A DNA stretch of 21,963 nucleotides from JBEIJQ01 sp040380145 (GTDB taxonomy: Bacteria > Bacteroidota > Bacteroidia > Chitinophagales > Saprospiraceae). This document shows positions 7,593 to 15,668 of this stretch, one piece after another. The position numbers and the translations under genes were made by a program. Within the stretch, counting starts at the first letter, position 1. Every line of letters begins with the position of its first letter. The notes under the pieces are model-generated. The model ran no database searches and had not been told where the DNA came from. It was given only the letters and a program-made list of their open reading frames with translations. The DNA lies in NCBI GenBank assembly GCA_040380145.1, contig JBEIJQ010000035.1:1-21963 (forward strand). Direction: 5' to 3'.

Positions 7593-8321
7593 TCAGGTCA
7601 GCCCATGGATCTGTTCGGGCGTGAGCGCGGGCAACAGGCGCATGCGCAGAAACACCTGGGCCGTGGCCGCCACATCTTTGCGGCAGTAGCGCTCGATGCG
7701 GTCGAGGTCCCTTTCTTCCCAATAGACCCGCCCCACATCGGAACCGTCGATGTCGTCTTTGGGCGTGGGAATGCCGAACACCGCACAGAGCAGTTTCAAC
7801 GAGGTAAAAGCCTTTTTATCGCCAAAACTCCACAAATCCATCGTGTCGAGGATGCGGGTTTCCCAAGGTTTTTTGCCCGACAGGTCGAGCAGCCGCGGCA
7901 AGGGCAGCTCGTGGATGACCATGCGCCGACAAATGTAGGGCGCGTCGAACTCCTTGATATTGTGCCCACAAAGAAAATGCTTGTTGGCATCGTTGAAATA
8001 CTGCCCCAACAAATCGGAAAATTCTTTGAGCAGTTCGGCCTCGTCGTCCCCGAAAAAGGATTTGATCCGCAATTGGAGACTGCCGTCCTTTTCGCGGCGG
8101 AAATAACCCACCGAAATGCAGACGATCTTGCCGAATTCACAGTAAATGCCGGCCTTGTCGTGGAAAAGTTCTTCGGGCGTGCTCTCCCCTTCCTCCCGCT
8201 TGGCCAATTGGCCGGCCTTGTGGTCCCAGCACAGGCGCAGCGCCTCGGGAAGATCGGTGTAAGCATCGTAGCCGCGCACGGTTTCGATGTCGAGAAACAG
8301 GATGTTCGTCAATTCGGTCAT
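7593..8321 (-). CDS. PolB-like DEDDy 3'-5' exonuclease
   Basis: The 242-residue protein matches the stand-alone exonucleases related to the proofreading domain of family B DNA polymerases. The three exonuclease motifs are in order: FLDIETV with D11 and E13 (Exo I), LCGHNIKEFDAPYI with N121 and D126 (Exo II), and RYCRKDVAAT with Y212 and D216 (Exo III, DEDDy type). These acidic residues would bind two metal ions for hydrolysis of single-stranded DNA or RNA ends. No polymerase domain is attached. The start MTELTNILFLDIET puts Exo I at the usual N-terminal position. The gene is 42 bases after a DUF6438 lipoprotein gene on the same strand and is probably co-transcribed with it, without an obvious functional link. 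It converges on the receptor gene, with only 45 bases between the stops. A role in DNA repair or RNA processing is inferred from the family only. Confidence 0.93.
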   Translation of the reverse strand: MTELTNILFLDIETVRGYDAYTDLPEALRLCWDHKAGQLAKREEGESTPEELFHDKAGIYCEFGKIVCISVGYFRREKDGSLQLRIKSFFGDDEAELLKEFSDLLGQYFNDANKHFLCGHNIKEFDAPYICRRMVIHELPLPRLLDLSGKKPWETRILDTMDLWSFGDKKAFTSLKLLCAVFGIPTPKDDIDGSDVGRVYWEERDLDRIERYCRKDVAATAQVFLRMRLLPALTPEQIHGLT

Positions 8322-8363
8322 GTAAACGGCAGTTTTTTTATTTTTTGGAGAAAAAAAGAAAAA

Positions 8364-8942
8364 TCACTCTTCGTTGGGGCCTTTGGCCGGCGTCCAATCG
8401 AAATCCAAGAACATATCGTCGAGGAACTGTTCGAACTCGGTGAGCGCCGTGGGCGCGTGATGGCGGTTGCGGATCTCTTTTTCCCGTCCGTCGAGCCGGA
8501 TGAAGGTCACGCAGATCGGAAAATCCGCGATGACGGGGCCGGATTCGGGATACTGGTCGGCCAGGCCGAGGTAACCGATCGCGCGGGCCTTGTCGCGGAT
8601 CGCCTCTATTTTTTCACCGTCAATTTTTCCGGAAAACCAGCCTTTTTGGGGCAGAAATTCCAAGGCGTGGTACAGCACGCGCCCGTCCCGGAAAATCTGC
8701 AGTTTGTAGATGGGGCAACGCCCGCGGCAACCGCCCCGGGCGATCTCCACGAACAGATCCTTTTCCGGGCGAAGGGATTTGACCGGAACCGGCGGACGGG
8801 GAACCGTGTCAACGGTCGGAGCGACCACTACTGGCGTAGGGGGCGGCGTTTCCGCCACCGCCGACTTTTTGGGGCCGCAGGCCGCGAAGAACAAGGAGCA
8901 GGACAGCAGCAGGCCCGACAGGGCACGGTACGCGTGTTTCAT
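8364..8942 (-). CDS. DUF6438 lipoprotein
   Basis: The 192-residue protein starts MKHAYRALSGLLLSCSLFFA followed by ACG. This is a lipoprotein signal peptide with the lipidated cysteine at C22, so the protein should be anchored to the outer or inner membrane. A Pro/Val/Thr-rich linker covers about 28-58. The folded part begins KDLFVEIARGGCRGRCPIYK (61-80) and continues LQIFRDGRVLY and GKIDGEKIEAI. The pattern RGGCxGxCPxYxxxIxxDG is the hallmark of DUF6438, with C72 and C76 spaced for a disulfide or metal site. The biochemical role of the family is unknown to me. The gene leads a two-gene unit with the exonuclease and has a good candidate promoter just upstream. Confidence 0.87.
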   Translation of the reverse strand: MKHAYRALSGLLLSCSLFFAACGPKKSAVAETPPPTPVVVAPTVDTVPRPPVPVKSLRPEKDLFVEIARGGCRGRCPIYKLQIFRDGRVLYHALEFLPQKGWFSGKIDGEKIEAIRDKARAIGYLGLADQYPESGPVIADFPICVTFIRLDGREKEIRNRHHAPTALTEFEQFLDDMFLDFDWTPAKGPNEE

Positions 8943-8963
8943 TCAAGGGGGGATACTTTACGG

Positions 8964-8995
8964 CGAAAATAGGAATAATCGGCGGGAAGGCCCAA
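8964..8995 (-). promoter_or_regulatory. Candidate Bacteroidota promoter for the DUF6438/exonuclease unit
   Basis: On the minus strand a TTG (plus-strand CAA at 8993-8995) is followed after 21 bases by TATTTTCG (8971-8964). That is one base off the TAnnTTTG consensus, and the spacing is normal. The element ends 21 bases before the ATG at 8942. On the plus strand, CAACTTTG at 8993-9000 is one base off a -7 element for the divergent Asp-box gene, but it lacks a partner. Confidence 0.45.
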
Positions 8996-9098
8996 CTTTG
9001 TCGGAGGGAAGAAATTTTCCCTTGTCTGTCAAGTTTTCGCTTTCGCGGCGACCAACGCGCCGATATTCCGAACGATCGCCCTTTTGAACCCTTTTTTC

Positions 9099-12000
9099 AT
9101 GAAAAAAACAAACCCTTTTCTTCCGCTCCGCCAATTGCTGCCGGCAGCCTTCTTGCTGCTTTCGAACGCCGTTTTCGGCCAAACGACTGCCACTTTGTTC
9201 GGCGGCCTGAAAGCCCGTCAGATCGGCCCCGCCGTGATGAGCGGCCGCGTGACCGACATAGATGCCGTGGCCTCCGATCCCAAGATTTTTTATGTCGCCT
9301 CGGCCGGCGGCGGACTGTGGAAAACCGAAAACGGCGGCGGAAATTTTTCTCCCGTTTTTGACGACCACACCCAGTCCATCGGCAAAGTGACCATCGACCA
9401 GGCTCGTCCCGACACCGTTTGGGCGGGCACCGGCGAAAGTTGGGTGCGCAACAGCGTTTCGGTGGGCACCGGCATCTACCGCACCGTCAACGGCGGCAAG
9501 ACCTGGGAATTCAAGGGGTTGGAAAAATCCGAGCGCATTGCCGACATCGAGATCGACCCCAAGGATCCCAACACGGTCTATGTGGCCTGCCAAGGCCACC
9601 TGTGGAACGCCAACGAAGAGCGCGGTGTGTACAAGACCACCGACGGCGGCAACACTTGGACCCGCGTGCTGTTCGTGGACGCCAACACGGGCTGCGCCGA
9701 CCTCGCCATGGACCCATCCGACCCCAAGGTGCTGTATGCCGCCATGTGGGACCACCGCCGCTATCCGGATTTCTTCGTCTCCGGCGGCAAGGGCAGCGGC
9801 CTGTACAAATCCGTGGACGGCGGCGCCACTTGGAAAACCGTCCACGAGGGACTGCCGCCGGCTCCCTACGGCCGTTTCGGCATCGGCATCGCCCCGAACA
9901 GCCCCCAAACGCTGTACCTCAGCGTGGAAGTGGAAGGCAAGGACGGCAAGGGACTTTACCGCTCCGACAACGGCGGCGGCTCCTGGGCCAAGGTCAACGA
10001 CGAGTTCAACACCAAGGTCCGCCCCTTCTATTTTTCGCGCATCGTGGTGGATCCCACCGACCACCGTCGGGTGTTCAAGTGCGGTCTCAACCTCATCATG
10101 TCCACCGACGGCGGCAACAGTTTCACGGGCGTCGGCATCGGCGTGCACTCAGACATCCACGCCGTTTGGGTGGATCCGGGCAATCCGGACCATGTGCTCA
10201 TCGGCACCGACGGCGGCGCTTACCGGTCGCTCGACGGCGGCAGAACCTGCTTCATGTTCATGAACCTGCCCCTCTCGCAGTTCTACCATGTGGCGTTGGA
10301 CATGGAGGAACCCTACAACATCTACGGCGGGCTGCAGGACAACGGTTCTTGGTTCGCGCCCTCCGCCAGTCCCTCGGGCATCGAGAACGCCGATTGGAAA
10401 CTGTCATGCTACGGCGACGGATTCTGGTCGTTCCCCCACCCTGCCGACGACAATGTGGTCTTTTCCGAGTCGCAGGGCGGCAACCTCGTGCGCTTTTACA
10501 AAGACGACGGCTGCACCAAAGACATCAAGCCCCTTCCCGCCGCCAACGAGCCGGCTTACCGTTTCAACTGGAACGCGCCGATCCATTTCAGTCCGACCGA
10601 TCCCGAGCGGATGTACTTCGGCGCGCAGTACCTCTTCGTCACCACCAACCGCGGCGACACTTGGCAGACCATCTCGCCCGATCTGACCACCAACGACCCG
10701 GCCCGCCAGCGCAAAGAATCGGGCGGGCTGAGCCCCGACAAAAGTTCGGCGGAAAACAACACCACCATCTACACCATCGCCGAATCGCCCAAAAACGCCC
10801 AGCAGATCTGGGTGGGCACCGACGACGGCAATGTGCAAATGACGGCCGATGGGGGCAAAAAATGGAACAATGTGTCCCCCGCCATCGGCGCGCCCGCTTT
10901 CACCTGGGTGAGCGATGTGGAACCCAGCCCGCACGACGCCAACACCTGCTTCGTGGCGCTCGACGGGCACCGCACCGGCGACATGACGCCCTACCTCTAC
11001 AAGACAGCCGACCTGGGCAAAACCTGGACTTCCCTGGTCACGCCCGACCTGCAAGGGTATGTGTTCTGCGTCAAACAGGATCCCGTGCAACCGGAACTGT
11101 TGTTTGCCGGAACCGAGTTCGGACTGTACATCAGTCTGGACGGCGGCGCGAGCTGGGCCCGTTTTGCCAACGATTTTCCCAAGGTCGCGGTGCACGACAT
11201 GGCGATCCATCCCCGAGATCACGCATTGGTGTGCGCCACCCACGGCCGCGGCGTGATCGTGCTCGACGACATTTCGCCGCTGCGGGCGCTCACCCCGGAA
11301 ATCCTGGCCAAGGAAATCCATCTGTTGCCCTCCAAGCCCGGCATCGTCCGCTACCGCCCCGCCGGCAATCCCTTCGACGGGGCCGGCAACTTCATAGGGC
11401 CCAATCCCGACGATGCGGTCCAATTGGTTTATTATCTGAAAAAAAGGCACACCTTCGGCAAAATGGAGGTCCAAGTGTTCGACGCCGCCGGAAAAATGGT
11501 GCGCACGCTCACCCCTGGAAAAAGCGCCGGACTGAACTTCGTGCCCATCTCCCTGCGCTTGCCCATGCCCAAATCCGCGCCCACCAACAACCGCCAAGCA
11601 TTGGGCAGCAGCATTTTCGGTCCCACCCTGCCCGACGGCACCTATACGGTGAAACTGATCAAAGGAAAGGAAGAGTTTTCGACCACCGTTTCCGTGGCCC
11701 ACGAACCCGAGACCCGCTATCCGGCCACCGAACGCCAACAGCAGCACGAGACCCTGATGATCCTGTACGACCTCAGCCAACGCCTCGGCCACTGCTATTA
11801 CGCGCTGGAAGACATCCACAAGCCGCTCGAGGCCGAAACGGGCGACAAAACGGCGATCGGCATCGCACAAAAAGCCAGATCGCTGAAAGAGAGCATCGTT
11901 TCGTTGGAAGGCGACTTCTACATCGACGAGGGCGAAAACCTCCGCGAACGGCTTTCGATGCTCTACGGCAGTGTCTCGCGTTTCCCCGGCCGACCGACCG

Positions 12001-12161
12001 ACGGACAGTTGCGGCAGACCCAAGACATCCGCAAAGATGTACAGGAAGTGCTCCGTTCTTTCGAAGCGATCAAAAAGCAGTTCGACGATTGGAACGCCAA
12101 ACGAACCGCTGCGGGCAAGCCCACCGTCCCCGTGCGCACCTGGGAGGAATACATCAAGTAA
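9099..12161 (+). CDS. Secreted Asp-box (BNR/sortilin VPS10-like) double-propeller protein
   Basis: From the ATG at 9099 the protein is 1020 residues; the TTG at 9084 only adds five residues before it. The signal peptide runs MKKTNPFLPLRQLLPAAFLL to NAVFGQ (residues 1-28). The body carries about eleven Asp-box-like motifs (consensus SxDGGxTW), for example RTVNGGKTW (~128), KTTDGGNTW (~179), KSVDGGATW (~237), RSDNGGGSW (~288), TADGGKKW (~582), KTADLGKTW (~635) and SLDGGASW (~679). They suggest two beta-propellers over about residues 30-740, as in sortilin/VPS10-type and xyloglucanase-like folds. A C-terminal region (about 750-1020) holds a beta-rich stretch and a helical end rich in Gln and Arg. 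Such proteins are often annotated as glycosyl hydrolase or VPS10 domain-containing, but I see no catalytic pair I can assign. It is probably exported and its substrate is unknown. No T9SS sorting domain is evident at the end. Confidence 0.95.
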   Translation: MKKTNPFLPLRQLLPAAFLLLSNAVFGQTTATLFGGLKARQIGPAVMSGRVTDIDAVASDPKIFYVASAGGGLWKTENGGGNFSPVFDDHTQSIGKVTIDQARPDTVWAGTGESWVRNSVSVGTGIYRTVNGGKTWEFKGLEKSERIADIEIDPKDPNTVYVACQGHLWNANEERGVYKTTDGGNTWTRVLFVDANTGCADLAMDPSDPKVLYAAMWDHRRYPDFFVSGGKGSGLYKSVDGGATWKTVHEGLPPAPYGRFGIGIAPNSPQTLYLSVEVEGKDGKGLYRSDNGGGSWAKVNDEFNTKVRPFYFSRIVVDPTDHRRVFKCGLNLIMSTDGGNSFTGVGIGVHSDIHAVWVDPGNPDHVLIGTDGGAYRSLDGGRTCFMFMNLPLSQFYHVALDMEEPYNIYGGLQDNGSWFAPSASPSGIENADWKLSCYGDGFWSFPHPADDNVVFSESQGGNLVRFYKDDGCTKDIKPLPAANEPAYRFNWNAPIHFSPTDPERMYFGAQYLFVTTNRGDTWQTISPDLTTNDPARQRKESGGLSPDKSSAENNTTIYTIAESPKNAQQIWVGTDDGNVQMTADGGKKWNNVSPAIGAPAFTWVSDVEPSPHDANTCFVALDGHRTGDMTPYLYKTADLGKTWTSLVTPDLQGYVFCVKQDPVQPELLFAGTEFGLYISLDGGASWARFANDFPKVAVHDMAIHPRDHALVCATHGRGVIVLDDISPLRALTPEILAKEIHLLPSKPGIVRYRPAGNPFDGAGNFIGPNPDDAVQLVYYLKKRHTFGKMEVQVFDAAGKMVRTLTPGKSAGLNFVPISLRLPMPKSAPTNNRQALGSSIFGPTLPDGTYTVKLIKGKEEFSTTVSVAHEPETRYPATERQQQHETLMILYDLSQRLGHCYYALEDIHKPLEAETGDKTAIGIAQKARSLKESIVSLEGDFYIDEGENLRERLSMLYGSVSRFPGRPTDGQLRQTQDIRKDVQEVLRSFEAIKKQFDDWNAKRTAAGKPTVPVRTWEEYIK

Positions 12162-12164
12162 ACG

Positions 12165-12182
12165 ACGGAGGCCCACCTCCGT
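12165..12182. terminator. Small bidirectional hairpin between convergent genes
   Basis: ACGGAGG (12165-12171), loop CCCA, and CCTCCGT (12176-12182) form a perfect 7-bp GC-rich stem in the 27-base gap between the stops of the Asp-box gene and the WD40 gene. Only a short T-run (TTT) follows on the plus strand, so termination may be inefficient. It could serve both genes. Confidence 0.45.
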
Positions 12183-12188
12183 TTGCGC

Positions 12189-13070
12189 TCAACCGATCGG
12201 CCAAGCGATGACCGTCCGGTCGTCGCTGGCCGACAGGAGCGTTTTTCCGTCGGGCGCCCACAGGAGGCGGTTCACAGAATTGCGGTGCCCGTGGTACTTC
12301 AGGTCGAAAACTTTGATCAGAGAAAATTTCTCGGCGTCCCACAATTTCACGGATTTGTCGCGGCTGGCCGTGGCGAAAAACCGTCCGTCGGGACCGAACA
12401 GCAGATGGTTCACCGTGAACCAGTGCGCGGCGATCTCGCCGGCCCTGTCGCCGGTAGCCGCGTCCCAGGCCCGGAGTTGGGCGTCGCGGCCACCGCTCAG
12501 GAGCCAACGGCCATCCGGACTGAAAGCGACGGTGAACACCGAGGGGGCATGTGCGCCCGAAATGGTCTTTCGCAAATCGAGCGTTTCCGAATCCAACAGG
12601 TAAATGTTGCCGTCGCTGCTCCCCACGGCCAGCGTTTTTCCGTCCGGAGAAGCCGCGAGCGAACGAAGGCTTTTGTTGCTCAGATCCAAGGTTTCCAACA
12701 GTTTTGCCTCGGCCGAAAGCCAGCGGGTCAGTTTGCCGTCGCCGCCGAGGGCGTACAGATACGGCCCCAAGCACTGTAGGTCGAAAACCCCTTTTGTATG
12801 GGCGAGCACGTTCTTGAAATCCTTTTTTTCCGCCCAATCGATCCAGTGCAAGCCGCCGTACATGTTGCCGGCCACCAGCCAAGTACACCCTGGCACGGCA
12901 CAGAGCGAAAACAGGTTTCCCTCCACCTGGGCAACCAGCACGCCGGAATCCGGAGCGCGCAGATCCCAACGGGCGACCCATCCGTCGCCGCCCGCCGAAA
13001 AAAATGTTTCCGGCGATTCGCCCGGCGCCAGCGCGTACACGGCCGCCCGATGTCCGGTCATCTGCTGCAT
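12189..13070 (-). CDS. WD40 repeat protein (seven-bladed propeller)
   Basis: From the ATG at 13070 the protein is 293 residues and consists only of WD40 repeats. A longer frame reaching 13226 would cross the neighbouring terminator and is rejected. Seven repeats can be placed at about residues 5-36, 48-78, 90-118, 133-160, 173-203, 214-245 and 257-291. Clear units include SPDGKTLAVGSSDGNIYLLD, SPDGRWLLSGGRDAQLRAWD, GPDGRFFATASRDKSVKLWD and APDGKTLLSASDDRTVIAWP. There is no signal peptide, so it is probably a cytoplasmic protein-interaction scaffold. The partner is unknown; single-domain WD40 proteins of this size are common in Bacteroidota. The gene converges on the Asp-box gene and is separated from the upstream six-gene cluster by a strong terminator, so it is likely transcribed on its own. 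I did not find a convincing promoter element in 13071-13140. Confidence 0.93.
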   Translation of the reverse strand: MQQMTGHRAAVYALAPGESPETFFSAGGDGWVARWDLRAPDSGVLVAQVEGNLFSLCAVPGCTWLVAGNMYGGLHWIDWAEKKDFKNVLAHTKGVFDLQCLGPYLYALGGDGKLTRWLSAEAKLLETLDLSNKSLRSLAASPDGKTLAVGSSDGNIYLLDSETLDLRKTISGAHAPSVFTVAFSPDGRWLLSGGRDAQLRAWDAATGDRAGEIAAHWFTVNHLLFGPDGRFFATASRDKSVKLWDAEKFSLIKVFDLKYHGHRNSVNRLLWAPDGKTLLSASDDRTVIAWPIG

Positions 13071-13140
13071 CACCGAAGGATTGGAAGGTTGAGTGGCATA
13101 AATTTTTTTTTCTCTAATAAAGTTGTTCCTATTTTGTTCC

Positions 13141-13213
13141 GAAAAAAACAAAAAAAATCGGGCCGCACGGCTCGGAAGCAATCCCCGAGGTCCGTACGGC
13201 CCGACTTTTTTTT
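13141..13213 (-). terminator. Strong intrinsic terminator of the six-gene cluster
   Basis: TCGGGCCGCACGG (13158-13170) pairs with CCGTACGGCCCGA (13192-13204), with one C/A mismatch that becomes a G-U pair on the minus-strand transcript. Inside, CTCGG pairs with CCGAG around a nine-base loop, giving an 18-bp stem with a 2-base bulge. On the minus strand it is followed by eight T, G and seven T. On the plus-strand side an eight-T run also follows (13206-13213), so it can work in both directions. It lies 19 bases beyond the YHYH gene stop. Confidence 0.9.
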
Positions 13214-13222
13214 CACAGAAAA

Positions 13223-14596
13223 TCAATCCTTCTGCACCACGATAGGACGAGCGAACGAACGGGTCTTGTCCGACAAGCGCACGATATAGGTGCCGTTGTA
13301 GAGGGTGCGCAGATCGAAATAACAGAGCGTGCTACCCTGGTACAGCACCGTGGATTGCACCAAGGCGCCTTTTGCGTCCAGCAGTTCCACCAACACATCC
13401 CCCTGCACCATCTCCCGCAATTGCACCGCCGCGAAGTCACTGGCCGGATTGGGATAGATCGAAAGGCTGAAGGCATCATCCGAAGGAGCTTCTTGGACCG
13501 AGGTCATGGGATTGTACGGCGTGACCGGCTCGTTGACCATCACGTTGGTAGGGTTGGGCTGTCCGGGGCCGCCGAAATTGGCGGTGGTCACCACCCCGTA
13601 ATACGTCGGCCCGAGGATGTAGGGGTAGTAGGAGTTTTGGTTTTCGTCCACTGTGGCGAAGTAGCAGTAGATTCCGTTGGGGTATTCAGGGGTCACGCAA
13701 AAACGGCCGTTGTGCACGTCCAGATCGCCGGAGCCGGCCGCGAACACGAAGTCTTCCTTGTATGCGCCCAAAGGATACTGGGCCAGGGAAGGTCCGTATT
13801 GGGCCGCTGTCAGCACTGTTCCGTCGGGCAGGGTCGTCCGGTCGGTGATGTTGCGCTTGGCATAACTGGACTGCATCCGCTTGATGCCGCCCGTGCCGTT
13901 GGGGTTGGCAAATGCATAGGCGCCGTACACGGGAAAGCCGTCGAACGCAAATCCGATCAAAGGGGAATGCACGGTGGAGTCAAGGACGTACAGTCCGTCG
14001 GCCGGGTACAGGTCGCAAACGGTCGAAACGGGCACCAGATCCAGATCGAAAGCCGATGGATTCTGGTGGTGGTGATAACTGCCGCCCGATTGACCGGCGC
14101 CCATCACGGGCGCGGGGTGGCCCTTGGCACAGTCAAAACCGAGGCGTTCCCAATAAATCGCGTCGCGGTTCCAGATGCCCTGGTTGTTCCACGAACGCCC
14201 GTCTGCATAGTTGAACATCGGTACGCCGTTAATGAACACGCCGATGTGGCCCATACCCACATTGGTCAGCGTGCCATTGTTCTGCACGGGGTTGAGCGGG
14301 ATCTTGAACAGGTAATTGCGGTTGCTGCCCTGAGAAGGGTTGCCGTCCTGGTAAGGCCCGATGATGTAGGACGGAATACCGCTGGAGTTGATATAGGTAT
14401 TGTTGGCGGAGTAGCGGACCCCCTGCACATTGGCGTGCGCCGTGTCTTGGATCGGCGTGGGATTGCCCGCCACGTAGTGGCGTCCCCGGATGTCGGTGGT
14501 GTTGACCAGCCACGAAGTGATGGCTGGGTTGGTCTGGGCCATCGCCTCCGAAAAGAGGCCGGCGGACAACAAGGCAAGGAGAAAGTTTTTTTTCAT
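13223..14596 (-). CDS. YHYH-domain protein with T9SS C-terminal sorting domain
   Basis: The 457-residue protein starts with a signal peptide (MKKNFLLALLSAGLFSEAMA, residues 1-20). The body matches the YHYH family: VGMGHIGVFINGVPMFN (about 113-129), GGSYHHHQNP with the histidine cluster at 174-177, LIGFAFDGFPVYGAYAF (213-229), and a C-terminal YCYFATVDENQNSYYPYILG. The last 80 residues, beginning FSLSIYPNPASDF (about 377-388) and ending YIVRLSDKTRSFARPIVVQK, form a type A sorting domain. It should therefore cross the outer membrane by T9SS and be surface-bound or released. The function of YHYH domains is not established; the conserved His and Cys residues would suit metal binding. The gene is 43 bases after the di-heme protein gene, is the last of the minus-strand cluster, and is followed by a strong terminator. 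A role in metal handling is inferred from context. Confidence 0.93.
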   Translation of the reverse strand: MKKNFLLALLSAGLFSEAMAQTNPAITSWLVNTTDIRGRHYVAGNPTPIQDTAHANVQGVRYSANNTYINSSGIPSYIIGPYQDGNPSQGSNRNYLFKIPLNPVQNNGTLTNVGMGHIGVFINGVPMFNYADGRSWNNQGIWNRDAIYWERLGFDCAKGHPAPVMGAGQSGGSYHHHQNPSAFDLDLVPVSTVCDLYPADGLYVLDSTVHSPLIGFAFDGFPVYGAYAFANPNGTGGIKRMQSSYAKRNITDRTTLPDGTVLTAAQYGPSLAQYPLGAYKEDFVFAAGSGDLDVHNGRFCVTPEYPNGIYCYFATVDENQNSYYPYILGPTYYGVVTTANFGGPGQPNPTNVMVNEPVTPYNPMTSVQEAPSDDAFSLSIYPNPASDFAAVQLREMVQGDVLVELLDAKGALVQSTVLYQGSTLCYFDLRTLYNGTYIVRLSDKTRSFARPIVVQKD

Positions 14597-14639
14597 GCTT
14601 ATAAAAAAAGTTGGTTCAAAAAATGGGCAAAAAAATGTG

Positions 14640-15668
14640 TCATTCGCGGAGAAAGGCCAGTTCTGGGTCGAACAGAAAATCCCGGTCGGAAAGGGTGAGC
14701 AAAAAAGCGGTCAGATCGACCTTGTCTTCGGGGGAAAGCGGAATTCCGCCGCGCAGTTGAGCGGCCAAGGTCGGCCCTTCGCGCACTTCGCGGGCGTAGT
14801 GGTTGAGCACTTGCGACAGTTTCTTGAACCGTCCGTCGTGCATGTAGGGATGGGAAAACTCGATGTTCCGCAGCGTCGGCACCTTGAACAGCAGCGAATC
14901 TTCCCGGCGACCCGTGATCCGCATTCGCCCGAAATCGTTCAGGGCGGTATCCAGCGGCAGGCCGTTGTGGGCAAACCCGTGGTCGGTGAACAACGGCTCC
15001 GCGTGGCAGCTCGCACAATGTCGCCTAAACAGATCCAAGCCGCGCCGCTCCTGCTCCGTGAACTGGGCGCCCGCCTCGCCGCGCATCACGCGGTCGTACT
15101 TGGAGCCGGCGCTCACAAAGGTCAGCATGAACTGGGCGATGGATTTCAGCAAACGCTCACCCGTGGCCGTGGAATCGCCGAATGCTTGGGCAAAAAGGAC
15201 TCGATAGCGAGGCTGCTCGTTGATCTTGCGGATCACGTTCGGCAACTGCTCCCCCATTTCGTCGGGGTGGGCGATCGGTGCCAGGGCCTGCACATCGAGG
15301 TGGTTGACCGCCCCGTCCCACATCAGCAGTTTTCCCCAGGCCAAGTTGGCCAGCACGGGACTGTTGCGCAGCCCGACCCGGTCGCCGATGCCGTGGCTGC
15401 GGGCATGGTCCACATGGGTGAACGCGGTATAGGAAAGGTGGCAGCTGGCGCAGGTGACCGTGCTGTCGCGCGAGAGAATGGGATCGTAAAACAATTTTCT
15501 GCCCAGCGCGATTCCTTCCCTCGTCAGCGGATTGCGCCCAAAATCATAGGTGGGCGCGGGCCAGCCCGCGGGCACGGCCAACTCCACGGGGCGGGGCCCG
15601 CCTCCCCGGAAAGCACCGAAAAGCGCCAGGGCCAACAGCAGTGCCGCGATGCGTTTCTGCAGGCTCAT
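14640..15668 (-). CDS. MbnH/MauG-like di-heme cytochrome c peroxidase family protein
   Basis: The 342-residue protein has an N-terminal hydrophobic signal (about 3-20) and two c-type haem motifs, CASCH at 73-77 and 218-222, as in bacterial cytochrome c peroxidases and MauG. Other family marks are NPLTREGIALGRKLFYDP (46-63), MWDGAVNHLDVQALAP (116-131), VPTLRNIEFSHPYMHDGRF (263-281) and a C-terminal LSPEDKVDLTAFLLTLS. Counting from HDG (277-279), Y291 falls where, from memory, MauG has its tyrosine haem ligand and classical peroxidases have methionine. This favours a protein-modifying oxidase over a simple peroxidase, but it is my own ungapped comparison. The start overlaps the stop of the MbnP-like gene by four bases, so translation is probably coupled. 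In characterised systems MbnH oxidises a tryptophan of MbnP to kynurenine; the adjacency suggests the same here. Confidence 0.95.
   Translation of the reverse strand: MSLQKRIAALLLALALFGAFRGGGPRPVELAVPAGWPAPTYDFGRNPLTREGIALGRKLFYDPILSRDSTVTCASCHLSYTAFTHVDHARSHGIGDRVGLRNSPVLANLAWGKLLMWDGAVNHLDVQALAPIAHPDEMGEQLPNVIRKINEQPRYRVLFAQAFGDSTATGERLLKSIAQFMLTFVSAGSKYDRVMRGEAGAQFTEQERRGLDLFRRHCASCHAEPLFTDHGFAHNGLPLDTALNDFGRMRITGRREDSLLFKVPTLRNIEFSHPYMHDGRFKKLSQVLNHYAREVREGPTLAAQLRGGIPLSPEDKVDLTAFLLTLSDRDFLFDPELAFLRE

Noticed and set aside
7605..8972. A 455-codon plus-strand frame opposite the exonuclease and DUF6438 genes
   Set aside because: Both minus-strand genes have diagnostic motifs and proper starts; this frame spans both and their gap, as expected of a shadow.
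10404..12176. A 590-codon open frame on the minus strand opposite the Asp-box gene
   Set aside because: The plus-strand frame has a signal peptide and repeated Asp-boxes. The antisense frame is low-complexity Gly/Val/Ala-rich sequence without a family match.
13071..13226. N-terminal extension of the WD40 protein
   Set aside because: It would translate through the terminator hairpin and has a basic, low-complexity sequence; the ATG at 13070 starts right before the first repeat.
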